A stretch of DNA of 64,000 nucleotides from Solilutibacter pythonis. Its GTDB lineage: Bacteria; Pseudomonadota; Gammaproteobacteria; Xanthomonadales; Xanthomonadaceae. Under the pieces are notes generated by a model. That model saw only the letters and a list, made by a program, of their open reading frames with translations. It was not told where the DNA came from and made no database searches. This document shows, one piece after another, positions 25,163 to 37,738 of the stretch. A program made the translations under genes and the position numbers. Position 1 is the stretch's first letter. Each line of letters starts with the position of its first letter. Location: positions 186,001 to 250,000 of the forward strand of contig NZ_RFLY01000001.1 in NCBI RefSeq assembly GCF_003697345.1, in the 5' to 3' direction.

Positions 25163-25507
25163 TCAGAGCAGTTCCAGCACTCGCTCGGGTGGCCGGCCGA
25201 TCACCGCACGTTCGCCATGCTCGAAAATCGGGCGTTCGATCAGGATCGGGTGCTCGACCATGGCCGCGATGATCGTTTCGTCATCCTTGTCCTGATTACC
25301 CAGGTCGAGTGCCTTGTATGCCTCTTCACCCTTGCGCAGCAGCTCGCGCGCGGGGATGCCGAGCTTGGTCAGCAAGGCGCGCAGGGTGGCCGCGTCGGGC
25401 GGGGCGTCCAGATAGGTGAGCACTTGGGGCTGGATGCCGCGCGCTTGCAGCAGGGCCAGGGCTTCGCGGGACTTGGAGCAGCGTGGGTTGTGGTAATAGC
25501 GGGTCAT
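25163..25507 (-). CDS. arsC: ArsC-family reductase (glutaredoxin-type arsenate reductase)
   Basis: 114-residue thioredoxin-fold protein with HNPRCSKSREAL at the start (candidate catalytic Cys10), LTYLDAPPD, and a cis-Pro region HPILIERPI near residue 86. These are the marks of the ArsC/Spx family that reduces arsenate with glutathione. No other ars genes (arsB, arsR) are adjacent, so it may be a related redox protein rather than a true arsenic-resistance enzyme. It converges with the GOGAT-like gene; the two stops are 10 bp apart. Confidence 0.82.
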   Translation of the reverse strand: MTRYYHNPRCSKSREALALLQARGIQPQVLTYLDAPPDAATLRALLTKLGIPARELLRKGEEAYKALDLGNQDKDDETIIAAMVEHPILIERPIFEHGERAVIGRPPERVLELL

Positions 25508-25642
25508 GGTGGAATAGGCCTGGTGGAGTGGGCGTTGCGGGGGAATGGGCCGGGCATGGGCACGCCCAGGCCGATACCAGAATCATGCCCTCGGCTGAGC
25601 TTCATGTGCGCGCATTTCGGTGTGCGATGCCGAAGGAAGGCG

Positions 25643-25673
25643 CAAAAACAAAACCCCCTGAAATCTCAGGGGG
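25643..25673 (-). terminator. Terminator after tRNA-Val
   Basis: On the minus strand, an 8-bp stem (CCCCCTGA with TCAGGGGG, 4-nt loop) followed by TTTTGTTTTTG. It lies 8 bp downstream of the tRNA 3' end. Confidence 0.85.
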
Positions 25674-25680
25674 CCGTTTT

Positions 25681-25755
25681 TGGTGGGCAGTGCAGGGATC
25701 GAACCTGCGACCCTTGCCGTGTGAAGGCAATGCTCTACCGCTGAGCTAACTGCCC
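25681..25755 (-). tRNA. tRNA-Val (CAC)
   Basis: A 75-nt cloverleaf on the minus strand. The acceptor stem GGGCAGT pairs with ACTGCCC, the discriminator is A and CCA is encoded. The anticodon arm is TTGCC-TTCACAC-GGCAA (anticodon CAC, reading GUG). Confidence 0.95.
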
Positions 25756-25817
25756 GAAAGGGCTGCGCAGTATAGGCGCCAGCGCGTCGCTTGCCAAGCC
25801 TCCCGAGGCAGTGGTCT

Positions 25818-26093
25818 TCACCCGAGCTTCTCCGCCAGCACGCGGCGGATCTCGGTTTCGATCATCCCCTGCATCGCCGAGTACGGAAAGCCGAGCTGGG
25901 CGTTGACCTGGGCTCGTCCCGGTGACAGGGCGATCCGGCCATCGACGCCGCCATGCTGGAGCCGCAGTTCGTCGCCCTCCCAGGCGGATTCGATGCCGAA
26001 GCGCTCCCGCAAGGTGCGCGCCACGCCTTCGACAGCCAAGCGTGCCTCGCTCATGCCGAGTGCGGTGGGGTGGAGGATGTCGAGGTCGGCCAT
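25818..26093 (-). CDS. Polyhydroxyalkanoic acid system family protein
   Basis: 91-residue protein resembling the small PHA_gran_rgn family named for proteins near polyhydroxyalkanoate genes. Seen: the short start MADLDILHPTALGMSEAR, LRERFGI, a central LSPGRAQVNAQLGFPYSAMQGMIETEIRRVL stretch and no signal peptide. It is monocistronic and divergent from the next gene. The family has no proven activity, and no PHA genes are in the window. Confidence 0.7.
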   Translation of the reverse strand: MADLDILHPTALGMSEARLAVEGVARTLRERFGIESAWEGDELRLQHGGVDGRIALSPGRAQVNAQLGFPYSAMQGMIETEIRRVLAEKLG

Positions 26094-26172
26094 GGGGTTC
26101 CGTGCGGATGGGGGGAGCGCGATTTTGCCTGCATCGCCACTTGCTTGCAGCCGGTGATGGATTCACAGGTGT

Positions 26173-27006
26173 GTGCCAAAATCGGCCGAAGTGAATACCC
26201 ATCCCGAACCGCAACCCGTCCTCCGCTTCCCCGGCCACGCGCATAGCGACCTGCCGTTGCGGCGTGGCATGAATGGGCTGTGCCGCGACCCGGATTTCGA
26301 CCGGGGGCTGCTGCTGGCTTCCCCTGGAGGACGCTCGCTGATCGATTTCTGCTTCGATGCGCGCGGCCTTTGGCTGCATGTCGCCGAGGGCGTGCACAGC
26401 GTCCACGTCAATGGCCGGCCGGTGCAGCATCTGGCCTTTCTGCGTCTGGGCGACGGCATCCATTGCGAAGGGGTGGAAATGCGCTTGGTGGATCGTGAAA
26501 GCCGCGCCAGACGCGAGCTACCGCCCAGCGAGGAGGACGAGCGGCGGTCCGGGCATCGGCCGCTGCTGCTGCGCGGTCTCTGCGGGCGCGATCACGGTCG
26601 TGCTTTCCCGCTCGACCAACTGGTGCGTGTGGGCGGGCGCAACGCCACGATCCGCCTGGATGGCGCGGATGAAACGGTGGCCGAGCTGTTCCAGCAAAGT
26701 GGCAAGGTCTGGCTGAGCGCGGCCGAACCGCTGGGCCGGGTGCGGGTGAATGACGAGCCGGTCGCGGTCGCCTGTCTGCGTCCCGGCGATCAGCTCGGTT
26801 TCGCCGGTGGCGAGCGCTACGTGCTGGACGTTCCGGGACGTGCCGCCGAGCGCGGCGTGGCGCCGCCCGCGCAGAAGCGGAAGATGCCCGATCCCGCGAG
26901 CGACACCGCCGCCGCCGCGCCGCGATGGCGCATCCCCTGGCTTCTGGTCGCCGCCGTGGCGAGCGCCGCGGCGCTCGCCGCCTTGCTCTGGTTCGGCGTG
27001 CGCTGA
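26173..27006 (+). CDS. FHA-like protein with C-terminal membrane anchor
   Basis: 277 residues with two similar beta-rich modules (about 15-105 and 120-215). Each has a short N-terminal repeat (L-R-x-x-H-x-x-L-P or L-R-G-L-C-G-R-D-H), an R-V-N-D or V-H-V-N-G turn and an L-x-x-G-D ending, which looks like degenerate forkhead-associated folds. A linker rich in Pro and Ala leads to one C-terminal helix ([21 protein letters not shown]), so it is probably tail-anchored facing the cytoplasm. The phosphothreonine-binding residues are not clearly kept. The start is the GTG at 26173; GTG 26191 is an alternative. Function is unknown. Confidence 0.6.
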   Translation: MPKSAEVNTHPEPQPVLRFPGHAHSDLPLRRGMNGLCRDPDFDRGLLLASPGGRSLIDFCFDARGLWLHVAEGVHSVHVNGRPVQHLAFLRLGDGIHCEGVEMRLVDRESRARRELPPSEEDERRSGHRPLLLRGLCGRDHGRAFPLDQLVRVGGRNATIRLDGADETVAELFQQSGKVWLSAAEPLGRVRVNDEPVAVACLRPGDQLGFAGGERYVLDVPGRAAERGVAPPAQKRKMPDPASDTAAAAPRWRIPWLLVAAVASAAALAALLWFGVR

Positions 27007-27076
27007 GCTGGGCGCGCCACTTGCCAGCCAACGACGGTTGTGTTGCGATGCGGCATCCGTTTCCGCATCGTCCGAC

Positions 27077-28162
27077 ATGCCCCATCGTGTGTTCAATTTC
27101 AGCGCCGGTCCGGCCACCCTGCCGGCACCCGTGCTGCGTCAGGCGCAGGCCGAACTGCTGGACTGGCATGGCCTTGGCGTCTCCGTTGCCGAGATCAGCC
27201 ATCGCAGCGCGCCCTTCATCGAACTGGCCGCCGAAGCCGAAGCCGATCTGCGCACCTTGCTCTCGGTACCCGACGACTACGCCGTGCTGTTCATGCAAGG
27301 CGGTGCGACGTTGCAACAGGCGCTGATCCCGCTTAATTTCGCTGCGCCGGGGCAGGCCGCCGATTACCTCGTCACCGGCCACTGGGGCCAGACCGCGTTG
27401 AAGCAGGCGCGGCCCTGCGTGGATGCGCGGGTGGCGGCAAGCGGCGCCGAGAGTGGCTTCCGCGAGGTGCCCGCGCGGGGCGAATGGCGGCTTTCCGGCG
27501 ATGCGGCTTATCTGCACGTTACCGCCAACGAGACCATCCATGGCGTCGAACTGCGCGAGCGCATCGAGGCCGACGCGCCGGTATTCGCCGATTTCAGCTC
27601 CAGCATCGCCTCCGAGCCTGTCGAGGTGCGCGATTACGGCCTGATCTACGCGGGCGCGCAGAAGAACCTCGGGCCATCCGGCATCGCCGTGGTGATCATC
27701 CGCCGGGCGCTGCTGGCGCGCGCCGGCCAGCCGCGCGCCGAGATCCTCGCCTATGCCTCGCACGCGGCGCGCGATTCCATGCTCAACACGCCGCCCACCT
27801 TCAACTGGTACCTGCTGGGGCTGTGTCTGAAGTGGATGCTGGCCGAGGGCGGTGTCGAGGCTTTCGGCCAGCGCAATGCCGCGCGCGCGGCGCGGCTTTA
27901 CGCCGCCATCGACGGCTCCGGTGGCTTCTACCGCAACGAGGTGGCGCCGGCGGTGCGTTCGCGCATGAACGTGCCGTTTTTCCTCCACGCCGCCGAACTC
28001 GATGCCGAATTCCTGCGCCAGGCCGGCGAACGCCAACTGATCGGCCTCAAGGGGCACAAAGTGGTGGGCGGAATGCGCGCCTCGCTCTACAACGCGCTGC
28101 CGGACGCGGCGGTGGATGCATTGATCGACTTCATGCGGGAGTTCCAGAAGACCCATGGCTGA
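27077..28162 (+). CDS. serC: Phosphoserine aminotransferase
   Basis: PLP enzyme converting 3-phosphohydroxypyruvate to phosphoserine and also serving pyridoxine synthesis. The 361-residue product starts with [14 protein letters not shown]. It has [17 protein letters not shown], and the PLP lysine in [12 protein letters not shown], and ends with [11 protein letters not shown] and a final helix, matching SerC length and motifs. The ATG at 27077 gives the conserved start; the reading from 26750 lies in the previous gene. It overlaps pheA by 8 bp and heads the serC-pheA-hisC-aroA operon. Confidence 0.95.
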   Translation: MPHRVFNFSAGPATLPAPVLRQAQAELLDWHGLGVSVAEISHRSAPFIELAAEAEADLRTLLSVPDDYAVLFMQGGATLQQALIPLNFAAPGQAADYLVTGHWGQTALKQARPCVDARVAASGAESGFREVPARGEWRLSGDAAYLHVTANETIHGVELRERIEADAPVFADFSSSIASEPVEVRDYGLIYAGAQKNLGPSGIAVVIIRRALLARAGQPRAEILAYASHAARDSMLNTPPTFNWYLLGLCLKWMLAEGGVEAFGQRNAARAARLYAAIDGSGGFYRNEVAPAVRSRMNVPFFLHAAELDAEFLRQAGERQLIGLKGHKVVGGMRASLYNALPDAAVDALIDFMREFQKTHG

Positions 28163-29288
28163 AAAGAAGCGGGTGGCGAAGAAATCCGCGGCCGTCGCGG
28201 CCAGGAAGCCGGCGCTCGATCTTGCCGCCGTGCGTGCCGAGATCGATGGCATCGACCGCCGTATCGGCGAATTGATTTCCGAGCGCGCGCGTTGGGCGCA
28301 GCAGGTCGGCCGGGCCAAGGGCAAACTGGCGGCGGCGGTGGATTACTACCGTCCGGAACGCGAGGCGCAGGTGCTGCGGCAGGTGATCGACCGCAACCAG
28401 GGGCCGCTGGCGGACGAAGTGCTGGTAAGGCTGTTCCGCGAGATCATGTCGGCCTGCCTGGCCCAGCAGGAGCCGCTGCGAATCGGTTATCTCGGCCCCG
28501 AGGGCACCTTCTCCGAGCAGGCCGTACACAAGCATTTCGGCCATTCGGTGAAGGCGTTGCCGATGGCGAGCATCGAGGAGGTGTTCGACCAGGTGGCCTC
28601 CGGCGATGCCGATTTCGGCGTGGTGCCGGTGGAGAATTCGGGGCAGGGCACGCTGTATTCCACCCTCGACATGTTCCTCTCCTCGCCGCTGAAGATCTGT
28701 GGCGAGGTGGAGTTGCGCGTGCACCAGTACCTGCTGTCGAGGAGCGGCCGGATCGAGGACGTGGAGCGGGTGATTTCGCATGCCTTCTCGCTTGGCCAGT
28801 GCCGTGCCTGGCTGCGCCAGCACCTGCCGCTGGCCGAGCGGCAATCGGCGCCCAGCAATGCCGAGGCCGCGCGCCGCGTCCGCAATGCCGACGATGCCGC
28901 GGCGATCGCCGGCGAGAACGCCGCGCACGTCTACGGGCTCAAGGTCATCGCCGGTCCAATCGAAGACCGCCAGGACAACACCACCCGCTTCCTGGTGCTG
29001 GGCCGTGAGATGTTTCCGCCCTCGGGCCACGACCGCACCTCGCTGCTGGTGACATCGAGGGACGCGCCGGGCCTGCTTTACCGGGTGCTGGAGCCGCTGG
29101 CGCGCTGCGATATCAGCATGAACCGGATCGAATCGCGGCCCGGCCATGGCCAACTGTGGGAATACGCCTTCTTCATCGATGTCGATGGTCATGCCGGGCA
29201 ACCGCCGCTGGCCGAGGCGATTGCCGAGATGCGCGCGGCTGGCCGCGACGTGCGCGTGCTCGGCGCCTACCCGGTGGCGATGCCGTGA
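28155..29288 (+). CDS. pheA: Chorismate mutase/prephenate dehydratase (P-protein)
   Basis: Bifunctional enzyme of phenylalanine synthesis. The 377-residue product has a Lys/Ala-rich start, an AroQ chorismate mutase domain (about 20-100), a prephenate dehydratase domain beginning [16 protein letters not shown] (near 115) with [11 protein letters not shown] and [10 protein letters not shown], and a C-terminal ACT domain with RIESRPGHG for feedback control by phenylalanine. It is coupled by overlaps to serC upstream and the aminotransferase downstream. Confidence 0.95.
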   Translation: MAEKKRVAKKSAAVAARKPALDLAAVRAEIDGIDRRIGELISERARWAQQVGRAKGKLAAAVDYYRPEREAQVLRQVIDRNQGPLADEVLVRLFREIMSACLAQQEPLRIGYLGPEGTFSEQAVHKHFGHSVKALPMASIEEVFDQVASGDADFGVVPVENSGQGTLYSTLDMFLSSPLKICGEVELRVHQYLLSRSGRIEDVERVISHAFSLGQCRAWLRQHLPLAERQSAPSNAEAARRVRNADDAAAIAGENAAHVYGLKVIAGPIEDRQDNTTRFLVLGREMFPPSGHDRTSLLVTSRDAPGLLYRVLEPLARCDISMNRIESRPGHGQLWEYAFFIDVDGHAGQPPLAEAIAEMRAAGRDVRVLGAYPVAMP

Positions 29289-30412
29289 GCCGCGATTTCG
29301 AGGCGCTGGCGCAGGCGGGCGTGCGAGGTTTGCGCGCCTACGATCCCGGGCACGATCTGGTCGCGTTGCGGCGCGAGGCGAAAGCCGCGCTGACCGAACT
29401 GGGCGCCAACGAGAACAGTCATGGCGCTTCGCCGTTGGCGCTGGAAGCCGCGCGAGCCGCATTGGCCGATGTCTGGCGTTATCCCGACCCGCTTGGCGGC
29501 GACTTGAAGCGGGCGCTGGCCCGGCATCATGGTGTCCGGGCTTCGCAGATCGTGCTTGGCAACGGTTCACATGAATTGCTGATGCAGTTCGCGCAGGCAT
29601 TCGCGGGGCCGGGCGAGGAGGTCGTCGCTTCGCGCCATGGCTTCGCCGTATACGCGCTGGCGGCGCAGGCGGCGGGCGCGAAGCTGGTGCTGGCCGATGC
29701 GCTGCCGCGCGATACCGCGATGCCGCTGGGCCACGATCTCGATGCGCTGGCGGCCGCGCTCACACCGCGCGCCAAATTGGTTTACCTCGCCAATCCCAAC
29801 AACCCGACCGGCACCTGGTTCTCCGCCACGGCGTTTGCGGCGTTCATGCGGCGCGTCCCGCCGGAGGTGATCGTGGTGGTGGACGAAGCATATGCCGAAT
29901 ACGTCGACGCGCCGGAATGGCAAAGCGCGGTCGCGCTTTTGCCGACGCATCCCAATCTGGTCGTCACCCGCACCTTCAGCAAGGCGCACGCGCTGGCCGG
30001 GCTGCGGGTGGGGTATGCGTTGGCGCATGCGGAATTCGTGGCGGTGATGGAGCGGCTGCGCCAGAGCTTCAACGTCAACATGCCGGGGCTGGCCGCCGCC
30101 GAGGCGTCGCTGGCCGACCCGGTGCATTTGGAGGCCGCTGTCATCGCCACCCGCCTCGCGCGCGGGCGCTTGGCCGAAGAATTACGATCGCGCGGCTACC
30201 GGGTCTGGCCTTCGCAGACCAATTTCCTGCTGGTGGCGTTCGGCAGCGAAACCCCCGCGCTGGAAGCCTGCCTGCTGGCGCAAGGCGTGGTGCCGCGGCC
30301 GATGGCCGGCTATGGTTTGCCGGAATGCCTGCGCATCACGGTTGGCGATGCCGAGGAGAATGCGCGCCTGCTGGCCGCGCTCGATGCCTGCCGGAGCCAC
30401 GCGCATGGCTGA
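29285..30412 (+). CDS. hisC: Histidinol-phosphate/aromatic aminotransferase (HisC family)
   Basis: Fold-type I PLP aminotransferase of 375 residues starting at the GTG that overlaps pheA. It shows ELGANENSHGASP, DPLGGDLKRALA, ANPNNPTGTW, VDEAYAEY and the PLP lysine in TFSKAHALAGLRVGYA. Lying between pheA and aroA, it may mainly transaminate aromatic keto acids rather than histidinol phosphate; the family cannot be split by eye. aroA begins inside its last codons. Confidence 0.9.
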   Translation: MSRDFEALAQAGVRGLRAYDPGHDLVALRREAKAALTELGANENSHGASPLALEAARAALADVWRYPDPLGGDLKRALARHHGVRASQIVLGNGSHELLMQFAQAFAGPGEEVVASRHGFAVYALAAQAAGAKLVLADALPRDTAMPLGHDLDALAAALTPRAKLVYLANPNNPTGTWFSATAFAAFMRRVPPEVIVVVDEAYAEYVDAPEWQSAVALLPTHPNLVVTRTFSKAHALAGLRVGYALAHAEFVAVMERLRQSFNVNMPGLAAAEASLADPVHLEAAVIATRLARGRLAEELRSRGYRVWPSQTNFLLVAFGSETPALEACLLAQGVVPRPMAGYGLPECLRITVGDAEENARLLAALDACRSHAHG

Positions 30413-31712
30413 CTGGCGGGCGGGTGGGGCGGGCGGGCCGGTACGCGGCCGGATCACGGTGCCGGGCGACAAATCGGTGTCGCACCGGGCGATCATGCTG
30501 GCGGCGCTCGCCGATGGCGTCTCCCGCATCGAGGGCTTCCTGGAGGGCGAGGACACCCGCGCCACCGCGCGCATCTTCGGGCGGATGGGGGTGAGGATCG
30601 AAGCGCCGGAGGCCGGCGTGCGTATCGTGCATGGCGTCGGCATCGATGGACTGCGCGCACCCGATGGCCCGCTCGATTGCGGCAATTCCGGCACCGCGAT
30701 GCGTCTCCTGGCCGGCCTGCTGGCGGCACAGCCGTTCGCCTGCGCGCTTGTCGGCGACGAGTCGCTGTCCAGGCGGCCGATGCGTCGCATCACCGATCCG
30801 CTCGCCTCGATGGGCGCGCGCATCGACACCCGGCCCGATGGCACGCCGCCGCTGCGAATCTCGCCGGCTGCGCGGCTGGCCGGCATCGACTACGCAAGCC
30901 CGGTGGCGAGCGCGCAGGTCAAGTCGGCGCTGCTTCTGGCCGGTCTGTATGGCGATGGCGAAACCACGGTGCGCGAGCCGCACCCGACCCGCGATTACAC
31001 CGAGCGCATGCTGCGCGCCTTCGGCGTGGATGTCGCGTATGCGCCGGGCCATGCGCGATTGCGTGGCGGCCAGCGCCTTTGTGCCGGCGACGTGCGGGTG
31101 CCGGGCGATTTTTCCTCGGCCGCTTTCGCCATCGTCGCGGCCACTTTGTTGCCGGGCTCGGAACTGCTGATCGAGAACGTCGGCATCGACCCGCGCCGCA
31201 TCGGCCTCCTGAGCGCATTGCGCCTGATGGGGGCGGACATCGAGATCGTCGATCCGCGCGAGGAGGCCACGGGCGCTATCGCCGACTTGCGGGTGCGGCA
31301 TGCGCGCCTGCGCGGCATCGAGGTGCCGGTGGCGGTCGTGCCGGACATGATCGACGAATTCCCGGTGCTGTTCGCCGCCGCCGCCTGCGCCGAGGGCACC
31401 ACCCGCGTGCGCGGCGCGGCCGAGCTGCGGGTCAAGGAATCCGACCGTATCGCGGCGATGGCCAGTGGCCTGGCGGCGCTCGGCATCGAGGTGCGGGAAA
31501 CGCCCGACGGGGTGGAGATCGTGGGCGGCCGGCCACGGGGCGGGCATGTGCGGAGCCTGGGCGATCACCGTATCGCGATGAGTTTCGCGGTGCTGGCGCA
31601 ATGCGCGGCGGAGGACGTGCGCATCGAGGATATCGACAACGTGGCGACCTCCTACCCCGGCTTCGATGCGGGGATGCGCGGCATTGGGCTTGCGATCGAG
31701 ACCGTCCGGTAG
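30405..31712 (+). CDS. aroA: 3-phosphoshikimate 1-carboxyvinyltransferase (EPSP synthase)
   Basis: Sixth step of the shikimate pathway. The 435-residue product has GDKSVSHRAIMLAAL for substrate binding, LDCGNSGTAMRL, SAQVKSALLLAGL, EPHPTRDYTERML, DFSSAAF and RVKESDRI, all conserved in EPSP synthases. The ATG at 30405 is favoured over 30312, which lies in hisC. It closes the operon; no cmk or rpsA follows, since the next genes are on the other strand. Confidence 0.95.
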   Translation: MADWRAGGAGGPVRGRITVPGDKSVSHRAIMLAALADGVSRIEGFLEGEDTRATARIFGRMGVRIEAPEAGVRIVHGVGIDGLRAPDGPLDCGNSGTAMRLLAGLLAAQPFACALVGDESLSRRPMRRITDPLASMGARIDTRPDGTPPLRISPAARLAGIDYASPVASAQVKSALLLAGLYGDGETTVREPHPTRDYTERMLRAFGVDVAYAPGHARLRGGQRLCAGDVRVPGDFSSAAFAIVAATLLPGSELLIENVGIDPRRIGLLSALRLMGADIEIVDPREEATGAIADLRVRHARLRGIEVPVAVVPDMIDEFPVLFAAAACAEGTTRVRGAAELRVKESDRIAAMASGLAALGIEVRETPDGVEIVGGRPRGGHVRSLGDHRIAMSFAVLAQCAAEDVRIEDIDNVATSYPGFDAGMRGIGLAIETVR

Positions 31713-31715
31713 CGC

Positions 31716-32192
31716 TCAGATGCCCAGCGCGCGCAGCTCGGCCATCGGGCGGGCGCGCTCCCATGCCTCGTCGAAGCGGCCCGCCAGTGGGCGCGCATGC
31801 TGGCCGCCGTCGCTGAAGGTGGCGGCCAGCGGGGCGCCGCTGTCGAACAAAAGCAGCCGCCCCCGGTCGTCGACCATGAAGCCCTGGGTGGCCGGCGGCG
31901 CGAAATCGGCATTGGTCTGGCGTAGCAGGATGAGGCTGGGCAGGCGTTGGGCCAGCGTGACCAGTGCGGGGTGATCGCGGAGCAGCCCCTCGGTTTCGAC
32001 CAGGAGCACGCGCGCCGCGCGCCGCGAATCGGCGGTGGCGAAGCCGCGCAGGGTGTCGATGAAGGCGGGTGACGACCACAGCGCCGCATCCAGCGCCGGC
32101 ACGAAGCAGGAGAGATGCCGCGAAGCGCCCGCGGCCATGCCGGCGATGGCCGCGTTGAGGGCGTCGATGCCTTCGGCGCGCTGCGTGGTCAT
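31716..32192 (-). CDS. Conserved small protein of unknown function downstream of roxA
   Basis: 158 residues from the ATG at 32192, 4 bp after the roxA-like gene. It has no signal peptide or membrane segment. Features include an Ala-rich helix, ARVLLVETEGLLRDHPALVTLAQRLPSL, and GFMVDDRGRLLLFDSG. Its layout resembles the small unknown-function domain that in some xanthomonads follows an acetyltransferase, but I cannot confirm this. It converges with aroA with only 3 bp between stops. Confidence 0.6.
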   Translation of the reverse strand: MTTQRAEGIDALNAAIAGMAAGASRHLSCFVPALDAALWSSPAFIDTLRGFATADSRRAARVLLVETEGLLRDHPALVTLAQRLPSLILLRQTNADFAPPATQGFMVDDRGRLLLFDSGAPLAATFSDGGQHARPLAGRFDEAWERARPMAELRALGI

Positions 32193-32196
32193 CGGC

Positions 32197-33387
32197 TTAT
32201 TCGTCTTCGACCAGTTGGTAGTGGCCGGCATCGGCCAGCGTCTGCAACAGGGCGCGGCCGCGCGCGGTCAACGTGGTGAGCAATGCCTGGTCGAGCATCT
32301 CCGCCCCGGCGATCCGCCTGGCATCGGCCACGGTGGCCGGCCAAGCGCCGCCGTTGGCGAACAGCAGGGCGTCGTTGCCGGACTGGCGCCAGGCCATGCG
32401 CGAATACGGGTGGCGCGCCCAGACGGCGCCCTCGGCGATGTCGCGGGCCAAGTCGCGCCCGGTGGCATCGGCGGGCGAGGGGGCCTGGCCCTCGGCCACG
32501 CGATAGGCGCTGACGAAACGGCCGAACCATTCGCCCAGTTCGTCGCGGCTGCTCAGGCGCAATTGGTTGAGCGCGCTCAGGGCGCGGTCGAGCGCGGCTT
32601 CGTCGATTTCGTTTGGGTCCTTCGGCAGATCGAGATCGGTATCGGCGTAGCGGATGCGTTCGTCGGCGTCGAAGGCGAGGGTATCGGCGTAATGTTCCAG
32701 TAACTCGGCGCTGGAGGGCGCGCGCAGGCCGACCGAGATGGTCAGGCAGGCGTCCTCGGCGATGCCGTGGTGCGGTACGCCGGGCGGCAGGTAGAGCATG
32801 TCGCCGGGGGCGAGCACCCAGTCCTGGTTGGGATCGAAATGTTTGAGCAGGCGCAGCGGCACGTCGTCGCGATAGGTTTCGTCCGGGCGGGCGCGGGTGT
32901 CGATCTGCCAGCGGCGGTGGCCCACGCCCTGGATCAGGAACACGTCGTAATTGTCGATGTGCGCGCCGACCGAGCCGCCGGGAGCGGCGAACGACACCAT
33001 GATGTCGTCCATCCGCCAGCGCGGCAGGAAGGGGAAATGGTCGAGCAGGGCGCGCACGTCGGCATCCCATTTGTCCACGTCCTGCACCAGCAGCGTCCAG
33101 TCCTGGCGCGGCATGTCCGGGAATTTCTCCTCCGGGAACGGGCCGCTTTCCAACTGCCAGCCATCTGTTTCCCAGTCGTGTCGGACGATCCGGGCCAGTG
33201 CGCCTTCTTCGCAGGCGAGGCCGGCCAGGTCTTCCGGCTGGATCGGCGATTCGAACGCCGGGAAGGCGTTGCGGATCAACAGCGGTTTCTTCTGCCAGTA
33301 TTCGCGCAGGAACTGCACAGGCGGCATGCCGAGCATGCCTTTGCCGCTGGCGTCGATTTCGACGGGAACGATGTGTTGGGCTGACAT
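32197..33387 (-). CDS. roxA: JmjC cupin ribosomal oxygenase (RoxA/YcfD-like)
   Basis: Predicted Fe(II)/2-oxoglutarate arginine hydroxylase for ribosomal protein uL16. The 396-residue product has FLREYWQKKPLLIRNAF at the start, the JmjC metal motif H-x-D in GAHIDNYDVF, the second His in PPGVPHHGIA, GVGHRRWQID, and a C-terminal winged-helix dimer region. These match the YcfD/ROX architecture. It is followed closely by the unknown 158-residue gene and preceded by a VOC protein gene. Confidence 0.88.
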   Translation of the reverse strand: MSAQHIVPVEIDASGKGMLGMPPVQFLREYWQKKPLLIRNAFPAFESPIQPEDLAGLACEEGALARIVRHDWETDGWQLESGPFPEEKFPDMPRQDWTLLVQDVDKWDADVRALLDHFPFLPRWRMDDIMVSFAAPGGSVGAHIDNYDVFLIQGVGHRRWQIDTRARPDETYRDDVPLRLLKHFDPNQDWVLAPGDMLYLPPGVPHHGIAEDACLTISVGLRAPSSAELLEHYADTLAFDADERIRYADTDLDLPKDPNEIDEAALDRALSALNQLRLSSRDELGEWFGRFVSAYRVAEGQAPSPADATGRDLARDIAEGAVWARHPYSRMAWRQSGNDALLFANGGAWPATVADARRIAGAEMLDQALLTTLTARGRALLQTLADAGHYQLVEDE

Positions 33388-33390
33388 GGG

Positions 33391-33798
33391 TTATCCGTGG
33401 GTCGTGATGATGGCGTCGTAGCCTGTGGCGTTGAATTCGATCAGGCACCAGCCGTGGCCGAAGGGATCGGCAAGCTGCACGATGCGCCCGAAAGGTTCGT
33501 TGCGGATATCGCCTTCCCGCCTTGCTCCGGCGTCCAGGGCACGTTCGAGAACTGCCCGGAGGTCGTCCACGGCGATGTCGCAGTGCAGCGGTGTCCAGTG
33601 GCGCGAATAGCGTCGCGCTTCGCCGTTATGGGCGCAGGTGCCGGCGGCGTTTTCCAGCAGGAATACCGCCAACGGCGCGCCGCTCATTTCGATGGCCGCG
33701 TCACCCAGGCGGCGTTCCTTGCGCCAGCCGAACGCCTGGCCGTAAAAGCGCGACGCGGCTTCAAGGTCGGGAACGTCGATGTTGAGCAGCATCCGCAT
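33391..33798 (-). CDS. VOC (glyoxalase/dioxygenase) family protein
   Basis: 135 residues with the vicinal-oxygen-chelate pattern: LLNIDVPDLEAASRFYGQAFGW at the start, an H-C-D-I-A-V-D-D module start near residue 72, and FGRIVQLADPFGHGWCLIEF at the end. Likely metal residues are His in the second module and a terminal Glu. Substrate unknown. It sits 3 bp before roxA and 12 bp after purB, so it is probably co-transcribed. Confidence 0.8.
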   Translation of the reverse strand: MRMLLNIDVPDLEAASRFYGQAFGWRKERRLGDAAIEMSGAPLAVFLLENAAGTCAHNGEARRYSRHWTPLHCDIAVDDLRAVLERALDAGARREGDIRNEPFGRIVQLADPFGHGWCLIEFNATGYDAIITTHG

Positions 33799-33810
33799 GA
33801 TGGGAGGCGC

Positions 33811-35304
<1,494 letters not shown>

Positions 35305-35385
35305 TCATGCGGCCGGCCTGACGATACGCCATCATGCCGGTATGGAGGCATGATGGCTTCCACCATCCATATAGGAGCGAAGGCG

Positions 35386-36783
<1,398 letters not shown>

Positions 36784-36798
36784 GCGGCGAAAGGCGGC

Positions 36799-37062
36799 TT
36801 ATTCGAGCGCGTTCACCGCCTTGCCGCCGATGCGGACAATCCCGGCATCGCGCAGATCGACTTCCGCATCGGCGGCCGGGCGCGGATAGTGCACGCCGCC
36901 GACGCTCAGCGCCGTGGCATCGAGCAGGGCCTCGATATCGTCCGCCTTCACCGTGGCGGCGCCCCCACACGAGGACACCGCCACATGGCCCGGCGGCAGC
37001 AGAAAGCGCACGCCCTCCAGGCTGGCGGTGGAGCCGCTCATGGCCTGTACGCTGGTACACAT
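36799..37062 (-). CDS. Small protein of unknown function next to a DUF2884 gene
   Basis: 87 residues starting 3 bp after the neighbouring DUF2884-like gene; ATG 37041 is an alternative start. It contains LEGVRFLLPPGHVAVSSCGGAATVKADDIEALLDATALSVGGVHY and no signal peptide. A competing open frame (36740-37060) covers the same DNA, but the close spacing to the upstream gene favours this one. I do not recognise the family. Confidence 0.5.
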   Translation of the reverse strand: MCTSVQAMSGSTASLEGVRFLLPPGHVAVSSCGGAATVKADDIEALLDATALSVGGVHYPRPAADAEVDLRDAGIVRIGGKAVNALE

Positions 37063-37065
37063 CGA

Positions 37066-37710
37066 TTAGCGGATGCCCTCACGGACCCGCGTGCGCATGT
37101 CGGGCGCGCGGGCGGTGGCGCCGTTTTCCTTCAGGCAATCGTCGACGTCGGCCTGGGTGAGGCGGGCATATGGCTTGAACTCGGGCAGGGCGGCGGCCAG
37201 CTTGTCCTGAGTGGCGAGCAGCGCGGGCAATTGCGCGCAGATGCGTTTGGCATCGGCTTCCAGCTTTTTCGCCCCGGCCTCGATTTTCTGCCCGATCTGT
37301 TCGGGCTTGCCCTCAAGCAGGCCGCCTATCGCTTCCTTCACCGCTTGGCCGGCCAGGTCGGCACCCTGGATGCCGATCGCCATCCCGGTCTCGGCGATGC
37401 CGTGCATGCCCTTGCGATACTTCAGCAGCAGCGCGCGCTGGGCGTCGTCGATCTTTACCGGCTTGCCTTCGATCAGGAACTCGCCCTGCGGATCGATTTC
37501 GGCGGCGGGTTGATCGCCGCCACCGACAGGTATGCCCCGGCCGCTTTCAAGCGTCAGGTTTTCGGTCGTCATTTCCTTGCGTGCCTCGCCGATGGCGGCC
37601 TCGACCGCCTGGCCGATCGCGGTCCGTGGCGGGGTGGCGGGCGGCGGCGCGTTGTTGCAGGCGGCCAGCGACAGGGCGGCCAGAACGGGAACGATGAGGC
37701 GAAGTTTCAT
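37066..37710 (-). CDS. Putative lipoprotein, DUF2884/YggN-like
   Basis: 214 residues from the ATG at 37710 with a lipoprotein signal (lipobox LAAC, lipidated Cys near residue 18). A Pro-rich linker follows, then a helical domain (ALLLKYRKGMHGIAETGMAIGIQGADLAGQAVKEAI) and a late Cys pair (CAQLPALL and DDCLKEN). This resembles the YggN/DUF2884 periplasmic family of unknown role. It is 28 bp after the ABC permease gene and probably last-but-one in that operon. Confidence 0.65.
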   Translation of the reverse strand: MKLRLIVPVLAALSLAACNNAPPPATPPRTAIGQAVEAAIGEARKEMTTENLTLESGRGIPVGGGDQPAAEIDPQGEFLIEGKPVKIDDAQRALLLKYRKGMHGIAETGMAIGIQGADLAGQAVKEAIGGLLEGKPEQIGQKIEAGAKKLEADAKRICAQLPALLATQDKLAAALPEFKPYARLTQADVDDCLKENGATARAPDMRTRVREGIR

Positions 37711-37738
37711 ATTGGAATCCTCGAAAAAGACCCGAGCG

